A stretch of DNA of 46,752 nucleotides from Pseudomonas sp. MYb60 (GCF_002979555.1 NZ_PCOZ01000024.1:1-46752), one strand, 5' to 3'; shown: positions 6,248 through 14,498, counted from the first letter of the stretch. Numbers and translations are program-made. Notes: generated by a model from the letters alone, not told the origin.

Positions 6248-8599
6248 ATGCCTGCGCCGGCCCACCCTCATCATCGTCACCTGACCCTGGCCAATGGCCT
6301 GCGTGTATCCCTGCGCCACGCGCCACGCTTGAAGCGCAGTGCCGCCGTACTGCGCGTGGCTGCCGGCAGCCATGACGTGCCCTTGGCCTGGCCGGGATTG
6401 GCGCACTTCCTTGAGCATCTGCTGTTTCTGGGGACCGAGCGCTTTCCCACAAATGAAGGGTTGATGGCCTACGTGCAACGCCAGGGTGGCCAGGTCAACG
6501 CCAGCACCCGCGAGCGCACCACAGACTTCTTCTTCGAACTGCCGGTACCGACATTCAGCGGCGGCCTGGACCGTCTGGCGGACATGCTGACCCACCCGCG
6601 CCTGGCGCTGGAAGATCAACTGCGCGAACGCGAGGTGCTGCAGGCAGAATTTGTCGCCTGGTCCCAGGATGCCAAGGCGCAGCAGCGGGTAGCGCTGCTG
6701 GAAGCCTTGGCCGCTGACCATCCGCTGCGCGGTTTTCACGCCGGTAACCGTGACAGCCTGCCGGTGGAGCGTGAGACTTTTCAGCTGGCACTGAGGGAAT
6801 TCCACCAGCAGTTCTACCAGAGCGGGCAAATGAGCCTTAGCCTTGCCGGTCCGCAGTCGCTGGAAGAACTCGAGACCCTGGCGCAATACTTCAGCCAGGC
6901 ACTGACGTCGGGGCCTTGGCGCCCACAGGCTGAACCACCCGCACTGATGAATGGCCAAGCCCAACGCTACCAACATCTTGCCAGTCACCATGTGCATCAG
7001 GTCATGACCGTCAACGCGCCCCGCGACGCCCTGGATTTCCTCTGCTTTGTACTCAATGCCTCGGCACCCGGCGGACTCGTGGCTGAACTGAAAGCACAGC
7101 ATCTGGCCAGCGACCTTCAGGCCTCAGTGCTGTACCACTTCGCCGGGCAAGCGCTGCTGGATATCGATTTTACCCTCGGGAGCCAAGGCGACTCGGCGAC
7201 GAGGATCGAGGCATTGCTGCACGACTGGCTGAGCTTTTTCGCACACAGCGACTGGACTTCACTGCGGGAAGAGTTCGCCCTGCTGGCCGCTCGCCAACTG
7301 CAGACTCAAGGCGCCCTGGCGTTGGCGCAGAATGACCGCGAGGACCTGTCAGAACAGGCCGTCACCGCCCTGAAAGCCCTGCTTGAGGCCCTGCCGCTGG
7401 CGCCGTCCCGACACGCCTGGCAAATGCCGCCGAACAATCCGTTCCTGCGCCCGTCGGTGAAAGAAGAACGTGCCGGCCTGATTCGCGGCCAGACGAGCGC
7501 CCACCGGGGCTTGCGCACTTTTGCGCAGGACCGCTCTCGAGGACGCAAGGACGCCGCGGCGCTGACCTTTAGCCAGGCATTGGCGAAGGATAGCGATGAA
7601 GGCGCGCTGTACCTGCAGTGGCGATACGCGCCCACCGGACTGGAACCCGCGTTGCAGCCGCTGCGCGAGCAGGCGCGGCAAGCGGGGGTCGACATTTCCT
7701 TCGAGACCGTAGGCAATGACTGGCAGGTGAAAATGAGCGGTCTGCACGAGCCGATGCCCGCCATCGTGGAGGCGCTGGCCCAAGGTCTGAATCAAGCGCA
7801 AGAAACACCCGTCGCCCCGGCCCCCCTGATCGCCATCCGCGAACTGCTCAAGGCGCTGCCAGCCTGCTGCGCCGGCCTCACCCCCAAAAGCGACGCGGCA
7901 TCCTGGACGACCGCGCGCTGGCAGGGTCTGGCCCTCGGCCTGCCCGCCGCATGCGAAGCCATGATCAAGAGCGCGGCGCTACGCCTGCCCGGACAACCCG
8001 CCATGCTTGAACGCCAACCCGCAGACGTGGCCGGTCAACGTGTATGGCACGCTGTACACACCGACTCGGTTGAGGCCGCCGTGCTGCTGTTTTGCCCGAC
8101 GCCAAGCCAAACACTGGCCGATGAAGCTGCATGGCGACTGCTCGGCCACCTGCTCCAGGGCCCGTTCTACCAGCGTCTTAGGGTAGAACTGCAAATCGGC
8201 TACGCAGTGTTCAGCGGCGTCCGACAGCTCAACGGGCAAACCGGACTGCTGATGGGTGTGCAATCCCCCAGCGTCTCGCTGGAAGGCATCGTCGATCACC
8301 TGCAACGTTTCCTCACACAATTACCGCAGTGGATCAGTGCTCAAGACGTGGGCAACCAGACCCTGGCCCAGCAGTTCTCGACCCAGGCGCTGCCGGTCGC
8401 CCAAGCCGCCGAGCTGCTCTGGCACGCGCATTTGGCAGGCCATGGCCCGCGTTACCTCGACGACCTGCAACATCTGATCTCAACGGCGACGCACGAAGAC
8501 GTGCAGCGAGCAGCCTGCCAACTGAACGACGCCAGCGGCGGCTGGCACTACGTCGCCAACGGCCCGTGCACGGCCAATGCCGCCGCGCGGCCGGGGTGA
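6248..8599 (+). CDS. pqqF: PQQ biosynthesis M16-type metalloprotease PqqF
   Basis: The 783-residue protein is an inverzincin of the insulinase/pitrilysin family (M16). The inverted zinc motif HFLEH is at residues 53-57, followed by a conserved acidic helix with REVLQAEF that should supply the third ligand. N-terminal and C-terminal M16 domains are separated by a linker around residues 390-450. PqqF is thought to cut the precursor peptide PqqA during PQQ formation. I prefer the ATG at 6248 because GGAAG stands 5 bp upstream; a GTG at 6242 is also open. As in other fluorescent pseudomonads, pqqF lies before pqqA. The gap to davA is about 60 bp, so read-through from davBA is possible. Confidence 0.9.
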   Translation: MPAPAHPHHRHLTLANGLRVSLRHAPRLKRSAAVLRVAAGSHDVPLAWPGLAHFLEHLLFLGTERFPTNEGLMAYVQRQGGQVNASTRERTTDFFFELPVPTFSGGLDRLADMLTHPRLALEDQLREREVLQAEFVAWSQDAKAQQRVALLEALAADHPLRGFHAGNRDSLPVERETFQLALREFHQQFYQSGQMSLSLAGPQSLEELETLAQYFSQALTSGPWRPQAEPPALMNGQAQRYQHLASHHVHQVMTVNAPRDALDFLCFVLNASAPGGLVAELKAQHLASDLQASVLYHFAGQALLDIDFTLGSQGDSATRIEALLHDWLSFFAHSDWTSLREEFALLAARQLQTQGALALAQNDREDLSEQAVTALKALLEALPLAPSRHAWQMPPNNPFLRPSVKEERAGLIRGQTSAHRGLRTFAQDRSRGRKDAAALTFSQALAKDSDEGALYLQWRYAPTGLEPALQPLREQARQAGVDISFETVGNDWQVKMSGLHEPMPAIVEALAQGLNQAQETPVAPAPLIAIRELLKALPACCAGLTPKSDAASWTTARWQGLALGLPAACEAMIKSAALRLPGQPAMLERQPADVAGQRVWHAVHTDSVEAAVLLFCPTPSQTLADEAAWRLLGHLLQGPFYQRLRVELQIGYAVFSGVRQLNGQTGLLMGVQSPSVSLEGIVDHLQRFLTQLPQWISAQDVGNQTLAQQFSTQALPVAQAAELLWHAHLAGHGPRYLDDLQHLISTATHEDVQRAACQLNDASGGWHYVANGPCTANAAARPG

Positions 8600-8758
8600 T
8601 CGTTGCTAACTCTGCAACAGGCTTTTTCGATCAAGACAGCGCCATCTCGGCCAGAACTAAGTATTATTCCTACGCACCTACCTGAACATCTCCGACTGGA
8701 GGTGGACTAAATGTATTACTTGGTAGTGAAAGTCCCATCCCTTCGTAGGAGTAAGAAT
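8600..8758 (+). promoter_or_regulatory. pqqF-pqqA leader region
   Basis: This gap holds a TATTAT at 8662-8667 that could serve as a -10 element, without a convincing -35. It also holds GGAGG at 8698-8702 before an ATG at 8711, and AGGAG at 8747-8751 before the pqqA ATG. The ATG at 8711 is in frame with pqqA. No terminator hairpin is obvious after pqqF, so pqqA may be read both from its own promoter and from upstream. Confidence 0.35.
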
Positions 8759-8833
8759 ATGACCTGGTCCAAACCTGCTTACACTGATCTGCGTATCGGT
8801 TTCGAAGTCACCATGTACTTCGCCAGCCGTTAA
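8759..8833 (+). CDS. pqqA: PQQ precursor peptide PqqA
   Basis: This 24-residue ribosomal peptide supplies the Glu and Tyr that are joined and processed to pyrroloquinoline quinone. The peptide reads MTWSKPAYTDLRIG, then FEVTMYFASR; the essential Glu16 and Tyr20 in the E-x-x-x-Y spacing are present. An AGGAG with 7-bp spacing precedes the ATG. A longer in-frame start at 8711, with its own GGAGG, would add 16 residues (starting MYYLVVKVP); the short form equals the known length of PqqA in related strains. A strong terminator-like hairpin follows, so pqqA RNA is likely made in excess over the rest of the operon. Confidence 0.93.
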   Translation: MTWSKPAYTDLRIGFEVTMYFASR

Positions 8834-8848
8834 TCCGCTGGGTAATAC

Positions 8849-8876
8849 AACGCCTCGGCTTGCCCGGGGCGTTTTT
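8849..8876 (+). terminator. hairpin with T-run between pqqA and pqqB (attenuator)
   Basis: AACGCCTCGG (8849-8858) pairs with CCGGGGCGTT (8864-8873), with one G-T pair, across loop CTTGC, and is followed by more T residues. It lies 15 bp after pqqA and just before pqqB. Partial termination here would explain the usual excess of pqqA message; how much RNA reads through cannot be told from sequence. Confidence 0.75.
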
Positions 8877-8899
8877 GTTTTGAGCTTGATGGAGCAACC

Positions 8900-9811
8900 A
8901 TGTTCGTCCAGATTCTAGGTTCCGCCGCCGGCGGTGGTTTCCCCCAATGGAACTGCAACTGCGTGAACTGCGCTGGTTTTCGTGATGGCAGCCTGCGGGC
9001 CCACGCGCGTACCCAATCGTCCATCGCGATCTCCGACGACGGCGTGAACTGGGTGCTGTGCAACGCCTCGCCGGACATCCGCGCGCAATTGCAAAGCTTT
9101 GCGCCGATGCAACCCGGCCGCGCCCTGCGCGACACCGGCATCAGCGCGATCATCCTGATGGACAGCCAGATCGACCACACCACCGGCCTCTTGAGCTTGC
9201 GCGAAGGTTGCCCGCACCAGGTGTGGTGCACCGACATGGTCCATGAGGACCTGAGCACTGGTTTTCCGCTGTTCACCATGCTCACCCACTGGAACGGTGG
9301 CCTGGCCTGGAACCGCATCGAGTTGGACACCTGCTTTACCGTCCCGGCCTGCCCCAACCTGCGTTTCACCCCACTGCCGCTGCGCAGCGCCGCGCCGCCC
9401 TACTCGCCGCACCGCTTCGACCCGCACCCAGGCGACAACATCGGCCTGATCGTCGAAGACCTGCGCACCGGCGGCAAACTGTTCTACGCCCCCGGCCTGG
9501 GCAAAGTCGACGCGCCGCTGCTGGAGATCATGGCGGGCAGCGACTGCCTGCTGGTGGACGGCACCATGTGGGACGACGATGAAATGCAGCTCCGTGGCGT
9601 CGGCACCCGCACCGGCCGCGAAATGGGCCACCTGGCGCAGAACGGCCCCGGCGGCATGCTCGAAGTGCTGGAACAGTTGCCCAAGCAGCGCAAAGTACTT
9701 ATCCACATCAACAACACCAACCCGATCCTCGACGAAGACTCCGCCGAGCGAGCGGAATTGGTACGGCGTAATGTCGAAGTGGCCTACGACGGCATGAGCA
9801 TCGAATTGTAG
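8900..9811 (+). CDS. pqqB: PQQ biosynthesis protein PqqB
   Basis: PqqB belongs to the metallo-beta-lactamase fold and acts late in PQQ synthesis; it is proposed to hydroxylate the Glu-Tyr-derived intermediate. The 303-residue length is standard. The structural zinc motif CNCVNC (Cys19, Cys21, Cys24) follows the glycine-rich GSAAGGGFPQWN, and MDSQIDHTTGL carries the D-H of the active-site metal region. ILMDSQIDH replaces the HxHxDH of hydrolytic lactamases, as in other PqqB proteins. Its TAG stop codon lies in the first bases of a palindromic repeat that fills the gap to pqqC. Confidence 0.94.
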   Translation: MFVQILGSAAGGGFPQWNCNCVNCAGFRDGSLRAHARTQSSIAISDDGVNWVLCNASPDIRAQLQSFAPMQPGRALRDTGISAIILMDSQIDHTTGLLSLREGCPHQVWCTDMVHEDLSTGFPLFTMLTHWNGGLAWNRIELDTCFTVPACPNLRFTPLPLRSAAPPYSPHRFDPHPGDNIGLIVEDLRTGGKLFYAPGLGKVDAPLLEIMAGSDCLLVDGTMWDDDEMQLRGVGTRTGREMGHLAQNGPGGMLEVLEQLPKQRKVLIHINNTNPILDEDSAERAELVRRNVEVAYDGMSIEL

Positions 9812-9907
9812 GAGCGAGCTTGCTCGCGAAAAACGCTAGCGCACCACGCGCTATCAGACGCACCCGTAATCGTTGACGACCTTCGCGAGCACCCTCGCGC
9901 CTACAGG
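9808..9907. repeat. REP pair (REPIN-like) between pqqB and pqqC
   Basis: A palindrome starting TGTAGGAGCGAGCTTGCTCG at 9808 is answered by its near inverse (CTTCGCGAGCACCCTCGCG, then CCTACAG) at about 9881-9906, with about 50 bp between. Such inverted pairs of repetitive extragenic palindromes are common in fluorescent pseudomonads but mostly sit between operons. Here the left copy contains the pqqB stop codon and the right copy adjoins the AGGAG of pqqC. This palindrome differs from the other repeat family seen in the window. Confidence 0.75.
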
Positions 9908-9916
9908 AGACTTCAA

Positions 9917-10669
9917 GTGACTGATACACCGATGAACACTGAAGCATTCGAAGCCGCCCTGCGCGCCAAAGGTGCCTTCTACCACATCCATCACCCGTAT
10001 CACGTGGCGATGTATGAAGGCCGCGCCACCCGCGAACAGATCCAGGGCTGGGTTGCCAACCGTTTCTACTATCAGGTGAACATCCCCCTGAAAGACGCCG
10101 CGATCCTCGCCAACTGCCCGGACCGCGAGGTCCGCCGCGAGTGGATCCAGCGCCTGCTCGACCATGACGGCGCCCCCGGAGAAGACGGCGGCATCGAAGC
10201 GTGGCTGCGCCTGGGCCAGGCAGTCGGTCTGGATCCCGACCAACTGCGTTCGCAGGAATTGGTGCTGCCCGGCGTAAGATTTGCGGTAGATGCCTACGTC
10301 AACTTCGCCCGTCGTACCAGTTGGCAAGAAGCCGCCAGCAGCTCGCTGACCGAACTGTTCGCGCCGCAGATCCACCAGTCGCGCCTCGACAGCTGGCCGC
10401 AGCATTACCCGTGGATCGACCCCGCCGGCTACGAATACTTCCGCACTCGCCTGGGCCAGGCCCGCCGCGACGTGGAACACGGCCTGGCGATCACCTTGCA
10501 GCACTACACCACCCGCGAAGGCCAGGAACGTATGCTGGAAATTCTCCAGTTCAAACTGGATATTTTGTGGAGCATGCTGGACGCCATGAGCATGGCTTAC
10601 GAACTGAAACGCCCGCCGTACCACAGCGTCACCGACCAGCGGGTATGGCATAAAGGGATCGCCCTATGA
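9917..10669 (+). CDS. pqqC: PQQ synthase PqqC
   Basis: PqqC is the cofactor-free oxidase that carries out the final ring closure and eight-electron oxidation of AHQQ to PQQ. The 250-residue helical protein shows the familiar segments YHIHHPYHVAMYEGRATREQ, NRFYYQ and HYTTREGQERML, which provide the His, Arg and Tyr residues around the substrate. I use the GTG at 9917: an AGGAG stands 7 bp upstream and the resulting N-terminus (MTDTPM) is that of known homologues. An ATG at 9932 is the alternative. The stop overlaps the pqqD start (ATGA). Confidence 0.94.
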   Translation: MTDTPMNTEAFEAALRAKGAFYHIHHPYHVAMYEGRATREQIQGWVANRFYYQVNIPLKDAAILANCPDREVRREWIQRLLDHDGAPGEDGGIEAWLRLGQAVGLDPDQLRSQELVLPGVRFAVDAYVNFARRTSWQEAASSSLTELFAPQIHQSRLDSWPQHYPWIDPAGYEYFRTRLGQARRDVEHGLAITLQHYTTREGQERMLEILQFKLDILWSMLDAMSMAYELKRPPYHSVTDQRVWHKGIAL

Positions 10670-10941
10670 GCTTTGATCGCAGCAAAAAACCGACCTGGCG
10701 CCAGGGTTACCGCTACCAGTACGAGCCCGCGCAAAAAGGCCATGTGTTGCTCTACCCGGAGGGCATGATCAAGCTCAACGACAGCGCCGCGTTAATTGGC
10801 GGCCTGATCGACGGCGAGCGGGACGTGGCGGCAATCATCGCCGAGCTGGACAAGCAGTTTCCCGGTGTCCCTGAGCTGGGTGACGACATCGAGCAATTCA
10901 TGGAGGTCGCCCGTGCTGAGCACTGGATCACCCTTGCCTGA
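10666..10941 (+). CDS. pqqD: PqqA-binding chaperone PqqD
   Basis: This 91-residue winged-helix peptide chaperone binds PqqA and presents it to the radical-SAM enzyme PqqE. The RiPP recognition fold is recognisable from WRQGYRYQYEPAQKGHVLLY, PEGMIKLNDSAALIGGLIDG and the C-terminal helix. The ATG overlaps the pqqC stop by 4 bp and the 3' end overlaps pqqE by 29 bp, so the three proteins are translationally linked. In some bacteria PqqD is fused to PqqC or PqqE; here it is separate. Confidence 0.93.
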   Translation: MSFDRSKKPTWRQGYRYQYEPAQKGHVLLYPEGMIKLNDSAALIGGLIDGERDVAAIIAELDKQFPGVPELGDDIEQFMEVARAEHWITLA

Positions 10942-12064
10942 GAAACCGCCGGTCGGCCTGCCGCTGTGGCTGCTGGCCGAGCTGACCTATCGCTGCCCGC
11001 TGCAATGCCCGTATTGCTCCAACCCGCTGGACTTTGCCGAGCAGGGCAAGGAGCTGAGCACCGAGCAGTGGTTCAAGGTGTTTCGCGAAGCACGGGAAAT
11101 GGGCGCGGCGCAGCTGGGGTTTTCCGGCGGTGAACCGCTCGTGCGCCAGGACCTGGCCGAACTGATCGCCGAAGCGCGCAAGCTGGGTTTCTATACCAAC
11201 CTGATCACCTCTGGCATTGGCCTGACCGAGCAGAAGATCAGCGATTTCAAAAAAGCTGGCCTGGACCATATCCAGATCAGCTTCCAGGCCAGCGACGAGC
11301 AGGTAAACAACCTGCTGGCCGGTTCGAAAAAAGCCTTCGCGCAAAAGCTGGAAATGGCCCGCGCGGTGAAGGCCCACGGCTACCCGATGGTGCTGAACTT
11401 TGTCACCCATCGGCACAATATCGACAAGATCGACCGCATTATCGAGCTGTGCATCGCATTGGAGGCAGACTTCGTCGAGCTTGCCACCTGCCAGTTCTAT
11501 GGCTGGGCCCAACTCAACCGTGTCGGACTGTTGCCGACCCAGGAACAGTTGGTACGCGCCGAACGCATCACCAACAAATATCGCGCCAAGCTGGAAGCCG
11601 AAGGCCATCCCTGCAAGCTGATTTTCGTCACTCCGGATTACTACGAGGAACGCCCGAAAGCCTGCATGAACGGCTGGGGCAGTATCTTTCTTACCGTGAC
11701 ACCGGACGGAACGGCCCTGCCCTGCCATGGCGCCCGACAGATGCCGGTGCAATTTCCCAACGTGCGCGACCACAGCATGCAGCACATCTGGTATGACTCA
11801 TTTGGCTTCAACCGCTTCCGCGGCTACGACTGGATGCCTGAGCCGTGCCGTTCATGCGATGAAAAGGAAAAAGACTTCGGCGGCTGCCGCTGCCAGGCGT
11901 TCATGCTCACGGGAGACGCCAGCAATGCCGACCCGGTGTGCAGCAAGTCCGAGCAGCACGGGATCATTCTTCAAGCGCGGGAAGAAGCCGAACACGCCAC
12001 CCAGACCATCGAGCAACTGGCCTTTCGCAACGAGCGCAACTCAAAGCTCATTGCAAAAGGCTGA
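10913..12064 (+). CDS. pqqE: PqqA peptide cyclase PqqE (radical SAM)
   Basis: PqqE joins the Glu and Tyr side chains of PqqA with a carbon-carbon bond, using S-adenosylmethionine. The radical-SAM cluster motif CPLQCPYC is at residues 28-35 and GFSGGEP follows. The C-terminal SPASM domain shows the extra Cys ligands in LPCHGARQ, PCRSCDEKEKDFGGCRCQAF and DPVCSKS. I take the GTG at 10913 as start, with GGAGG 6 bp upstream, which gives 383 residues; the frame is open further up but overlaps pqqD needlessly. It is the last gene of the pqq cluster and converges on the yqaE-type gene with only 5 bp between stops. Confidence 0.95.
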   Translation: MLSTGSPLPEKPPVGLPLWLLAELTYRCPLQCPYCSNPLDFAEQGKELSTEQWFKVFREAREMGAAQLGFSGGEPLVRQDLAELIAEARKLGFYTNLITSGIGLTEQKISDFKKAGLDHIQISFQASDEQVNNLLAGSKKAFAQKLEMARAVKAHGYPMVLNFVTHRHNIDKIDRIIELCIALEADFVELATCQFYGWAQLNRVGLLPTQEQLVRAERITNKYRAKLEAEGHPCKLIFVTPDYYEERPKACMNGWGSIFLTVTPDGTALPCHGARQMPVQFPNVRDHSMQHIWYDSFGFNRFRGYDWMPEPCRSCDEKEKDFGGCRCQAFMLTGDASNADPVCSKSEQHGIILQAREEAEHATQTIEQLAFRNERNSKLIAKG

Positions 12065-12069
12065 AGGCC

Positions 12070-12228
12070 TCAGCGCTTGGCGATGATGTACACCGCGTGC
12101 ACGATGCCCGGGATGTAGCCGCACAGGGTCAGCAGGATATTCAGCCAGAACGCACCGCCGAAACCCACTTGCAGGAACACACCCAGTGGCGGCAACAGAA
12201 TGGCGATGATGATACGAATGAAGTCCAT
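12070..12228 (-). CDS. YqaE/Pmp3-family small membrane protein
   Basis: The 52-residue peptide is nearly all membrane: two hydrophobic helices (IRIIIAILLPPLGVFLQVG and FWLNILLTLCGYIPGIVHAV) joined by a short turn with FGGAFW, ending in YIIAKR. LLPPLGVFLQ and LCGYIPGIVHA are the family signatures. Relatives in plants and yeast affect membrane potential and salt tolerance; the role in bacteria is not defined, though stress induction is common. The start is the ATG at 12228, since the frame upstream is not family-like. It converges on pqqE. Confidence 0.88.
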   Translation of the reverse strand: MDFIRIIIAILLPPLGVFLQVGFGGAFWLNILLTLCGYIPGIVHAVYIIAKR

Positions 12229-12323
12229 GGGTTCAGCTCCAGAAAATCGGCTCGTGTGAGCCGTGTAGCTAATCGACCTTGGGCGTTCGTGAGGGTTCAG
12301 TGGGATCTGGCGTTGGGCCACTG

Positions 12324-12644
12324 TCAGGCGAGAATCTCCAGACCGTGCTTCTTAACGATGCTCAGCAACTTGAGCGCCATGCCGCTGGGTCGTTTCTCGC
12401 CGCTTTCCCACTTTTTCACGGTGGACGCGCTGGTATTCAGGTAGCGGGCGAACACAGGTTGGCTGACATGGCTGCTTTCACGCAGCTGCTTGATTTGTGC
12501 GGCCGGGATTTGCTCAGGGACGGCTGACAGGCATCCCTCGTCATATTCACGAAGCGTGGTTTTGCTGATGGCACCAATTGCGTACAGTGCCATGGCTGAC
12601 TGATGAACAGACTCAAGTACTTCGCTTTCATATTTTTTGGTCAT
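12324..12644 (-). CDS. Xre-family antitoxin of a RelE-like toxin pair
   Basis: The 106-residue protein has an N-terminal region of about 40 residues (ESVHQSAMALYAIGAISKTT) and a C-terminal Xre helix-turn-helix with IKQLRESSHVSQPVFARYLN and TVKKWESGEKRPSGMALKLL. This layout is typical of antitoxins partnered with RelE-like toxins: it should neutralise the toxin and repress the operon. The start is the ATG at 12644, 17 bp inside the end of the toxin gene, so toxin and antitoxin are translated in the order toxin first, as in higBA. A solitary transcription factor is less likely given the neighbour. Confidence 0.83.
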   Translation of the reverse strand: MTKKYESEVLESVHQSAMALYAIGAISKTTLREYDEGCLSAVPEQIPAAQIKQLRESSHVSQPVFARYLNTSASTVKKWESGEKRPSGMALKLLSIVKKHGLEILA

Positions 12645-12993
12645 GATGTATCTCCACAAAATCCTTGGCATCCAGAAGGCGCCGGAGCTGCTCTTCGCTT
12701 AGGTTTTCATAGACCTTAGCCAACGCTCGAAGCCTATCCAATTCCTTAGGACTGATATTGCTCTGTCTCTGCTTATCAAAAAGAAATTGATAAACCCAGT
12801 AATGTCGACCCTTTGCCAACACAATTGAACGGTGCCGGTTCTCCTTCAGGCGCTTCTTCCAAACTCCACCTCCCAGATTATGCGCTTGGCCCTTGAGCAA
12901 TTCGCCAAACGCTTCCCGTAACTCAGAATCACAGATCCAGGCTCTACTCGCTGCATCAGCGAAATTACGGGTTTTGAACAACCTAAGCCGCAT
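12628..12993 (-). CDS. RelE-like toxin (toxin-first type II pair)
   Basis: The 121-residue basic protein matches the RelE-like toxin group with the central pattern GGGVWKKRL...RSIVLAKGRHYWVYQFLFDK, where Arg and Lys residues are expected to contact RNA, and a C-terminal helix LRALAKVYENLSEEQLRRLL. It probably acts as an mRNA interferase; this is known for the family and not shown for this member. Of two ATGs, the one at 12993 is chosen because GGAAGG stands about 7 bp upstream, while the ATG at 12999 is too close to it. It overlaps the antitoxin by 17 bp. Confidence 0.8.
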   Translation of the reverse strand: MRLRLFKTRNFADAASRAWICDSELREAFGELLKGQAHNLGGGVWKKRLKENRHRSIVLAKGRHYWVYQFLFDKQRQSNISPKELDRLRALAKVYENLSEEQLRRLLDAKDFVEIHHDQKI

Positions 12994-13014
12994 GGACATC
13001 CCTTCCCACAAACA

Positions 13015-13029
13015 TACCACCCAGTGGTA
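13015..13029. promoter_or_regulatory. dyad operator candidate before the toxin-antitoxin pair
   Basis: TACCAC (13015-13020), CCA, GTGGTA (13024-13029) is a perfect 6-bp inverted repeat 22 bp upstream of the toxin start. On the minus strand a TAATCT at about 13032-13037 could be a -10 element beside it. Position and symmetry fit autoregulation by the Xre-type antitoxin; binding is an inference. Confidence 0.5.
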
Positions 13030-13153
13030 CAGATTAAAAATGAAGCACGCTAAAACGCTCCGCGCTCCATCGGCATTCCTTGCCGACGCGCATAAAAAAG
13101 CCATGATTCTCACAAGCCCTCAATCAACATGTTCAATCCAAAAATGACACGCA

Positions 13154-13193
13154 CAAAAAAACGCCCCCAGCCGAAAGAATCAGGCCGGGGGCG
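13154..13193 (-). terminator. terminator of the aminotransferase gene
   Basis: Read on the minus strand, CGCCCCCGGCC and GGCTGGGGGCG form an 11-bp stem (one mismatch or G-T pair) across a 10-base loop, followed by seven T residues (13154-13160). It lies 37 bp after the stop of the minus-strand aminotransferase. Confidence 0.8.
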
Positions 13194-13229
13194 CCGCGGA
13201 TACCGCGAGACGGTTCAGGAAAACAGGGT

Positions 13230-14498
13230 CTAAACAGCGATGCCTTTGCGGCATTGCAGTTGCGCGGTGCGCACACGCGAGAAGGCGCGCGCCAGGCGCA
13301 GGAGCATTTCGTCGATGTTGCTTTTGCTTACCGTGAGCGCCGGGGTGAAGCGCAGGCAGTTGGCTTGCGGGGCGTTGAGGATCAGTCCCTCGTGCAGCGC
13401 TGCCTTTACGACAGCATCCGCAGAATCATCTGACAACGTCAGGCCCCACATCAGGCCGTGGCCACGCAGTTGGCCGTGATCGTAGCGGTAGGCCAGGCGG
13501 GCCAGGCCTTCGCCCAGGTACAGGCCGGCTTCACGCACCTGGTCCATGAAGCCGTGTTCCAGCACAGCGTTGAGTACCGCCAGCCCGGCCGACGCCATCA
13601 GCGCGTTACCATGGTGGCTGCCTTGCAGCTCGCCCACTTCGAAGCAACAGGCCTTGCCACGTGCCAGTAGCGCTGCAAGGGGCACGCCGCCGCCCAGGCC
13701 CTTGCCGAGGGTGACGATGTCGGCGCGCACGCCGTATTGCTGTTCGGCGAGCAACGTGCCGCAACGCCCGAGACCGGTTTGCACTTCGTCGAGGATCAAC
13801 AGGATGCCGAGTTCCCGGCACAGGCGTTCGACACCCTTGAGGTAGTGCTCGGTCGCGGGAATCACGCCGGCTTCGCCCTGGATCGGTTCAAGCATGATCG
13901 CGACGGTTTGCGCATCCACGGCGGCGTGCAGGGCCGGTAGGTCGTTGAACGGCACGTGGCTGAAGCCCGGCAATTGCGGTTCGAAGCGGTTTGCACTGGC
14001 ACTGGCCGAAGCCGCCATCGCGGCGAAGCTGTGGCCATGACAGCCGTTGCTCGCGCTGATGATGCGATAGGCGCCACCGCGATGCAGTTGGCCCCACTTG
14101 CGAGCCAGCTTGATCGCCGCTTCACAGGCTTCCGCGCCGCTATTGAGCAGGTACGCCTGATCGCTGCCCGTGCGCTGGCACAAACGGTCGACAAGGTTCA
14201 GTTGCACAGGGTTGTTCAGGCCCATGCCAGGGTTGATCAGCGCGTGGGTCTGTTCAGCCAAGGCATTGATCAACACCTGCGGGCTGTGGCCCAGGCTATT
14301 GGCGGCGTTGCCCTGGCTGAAATCCAGGTAGGCACGCTCGTCGCTGTCCCACAGCCAGGAGCCTTGGCCGCGCACGAAAACCTGCGCGGGCCTGGCGACC
14401 GTCGGCATCAGGGATTCACTGGAAAGCACTTCGCGCGACTCATCCAGAATCAAGTCGTCCAGGCTCGGCATCGGGCGGCGCAAGCTAAACAAGTTCAC
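13230..14498 (-). CDS. class III aminotransferase, acetylornithine/omega-amino type
   Basis: The 422-residue PLP enzyme belongs to fold type I class III aminotransferases. It shows LLNSGAEACEAAIKLARKW (phosphate-binding region), NGCHGHSF, the aspartate motif LILDEVQTGLGRCG, and the lysine that binds PLP in TLGKGLGGG. Closest families are ArgD/AstC-like acetylornithine or succinylornithine aminotransferases; the genomic neighbourhood in P. putida has the same gene beside the divergent LysR gene, usually listed as a second acetylornithine aminotransferase. The true substrate may be another omega-amine. The start is a GTG at 14498 after a GGGGGTG; an ATG at 14471 is possible. Confidence 0.82.
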   Translation of the reverse strand: MNLFSLRRPMPSLDDLILDESREVLSSESLMPTVARPAQVFVRGQGSWLWDSDERAYLDFSQGNAANSLGHSPQVLINALAEQTHALINPGMGLNNPVQLNLVDRLCQRTGSDQAYLLNSGAEACEAAIKLARKWGQLHRGGAYRIISASNGCHGHSFAAMAASASASANRFEPQLPGFSHVPFNDLPALHAAVDAQTVAIMLEPIQGEAGVIPATEHYLKGVERLCRELGILLILDEVQTGLGRCGTLLAEQQYGVRADIVTLGKGLGGGVPLAALLARGKACCFEVGELQGSHHGNALMASAGLAVLNAVLEHGFMDQVREAGLYLGEGLARLAYRYDHGQLRGHGLMWGLTLSDDSADAVVKAALHEGLILNAPQANCLRFTPALTVSKSNIDEMLLRLARAFSRVRTAQLQCRKGIAV

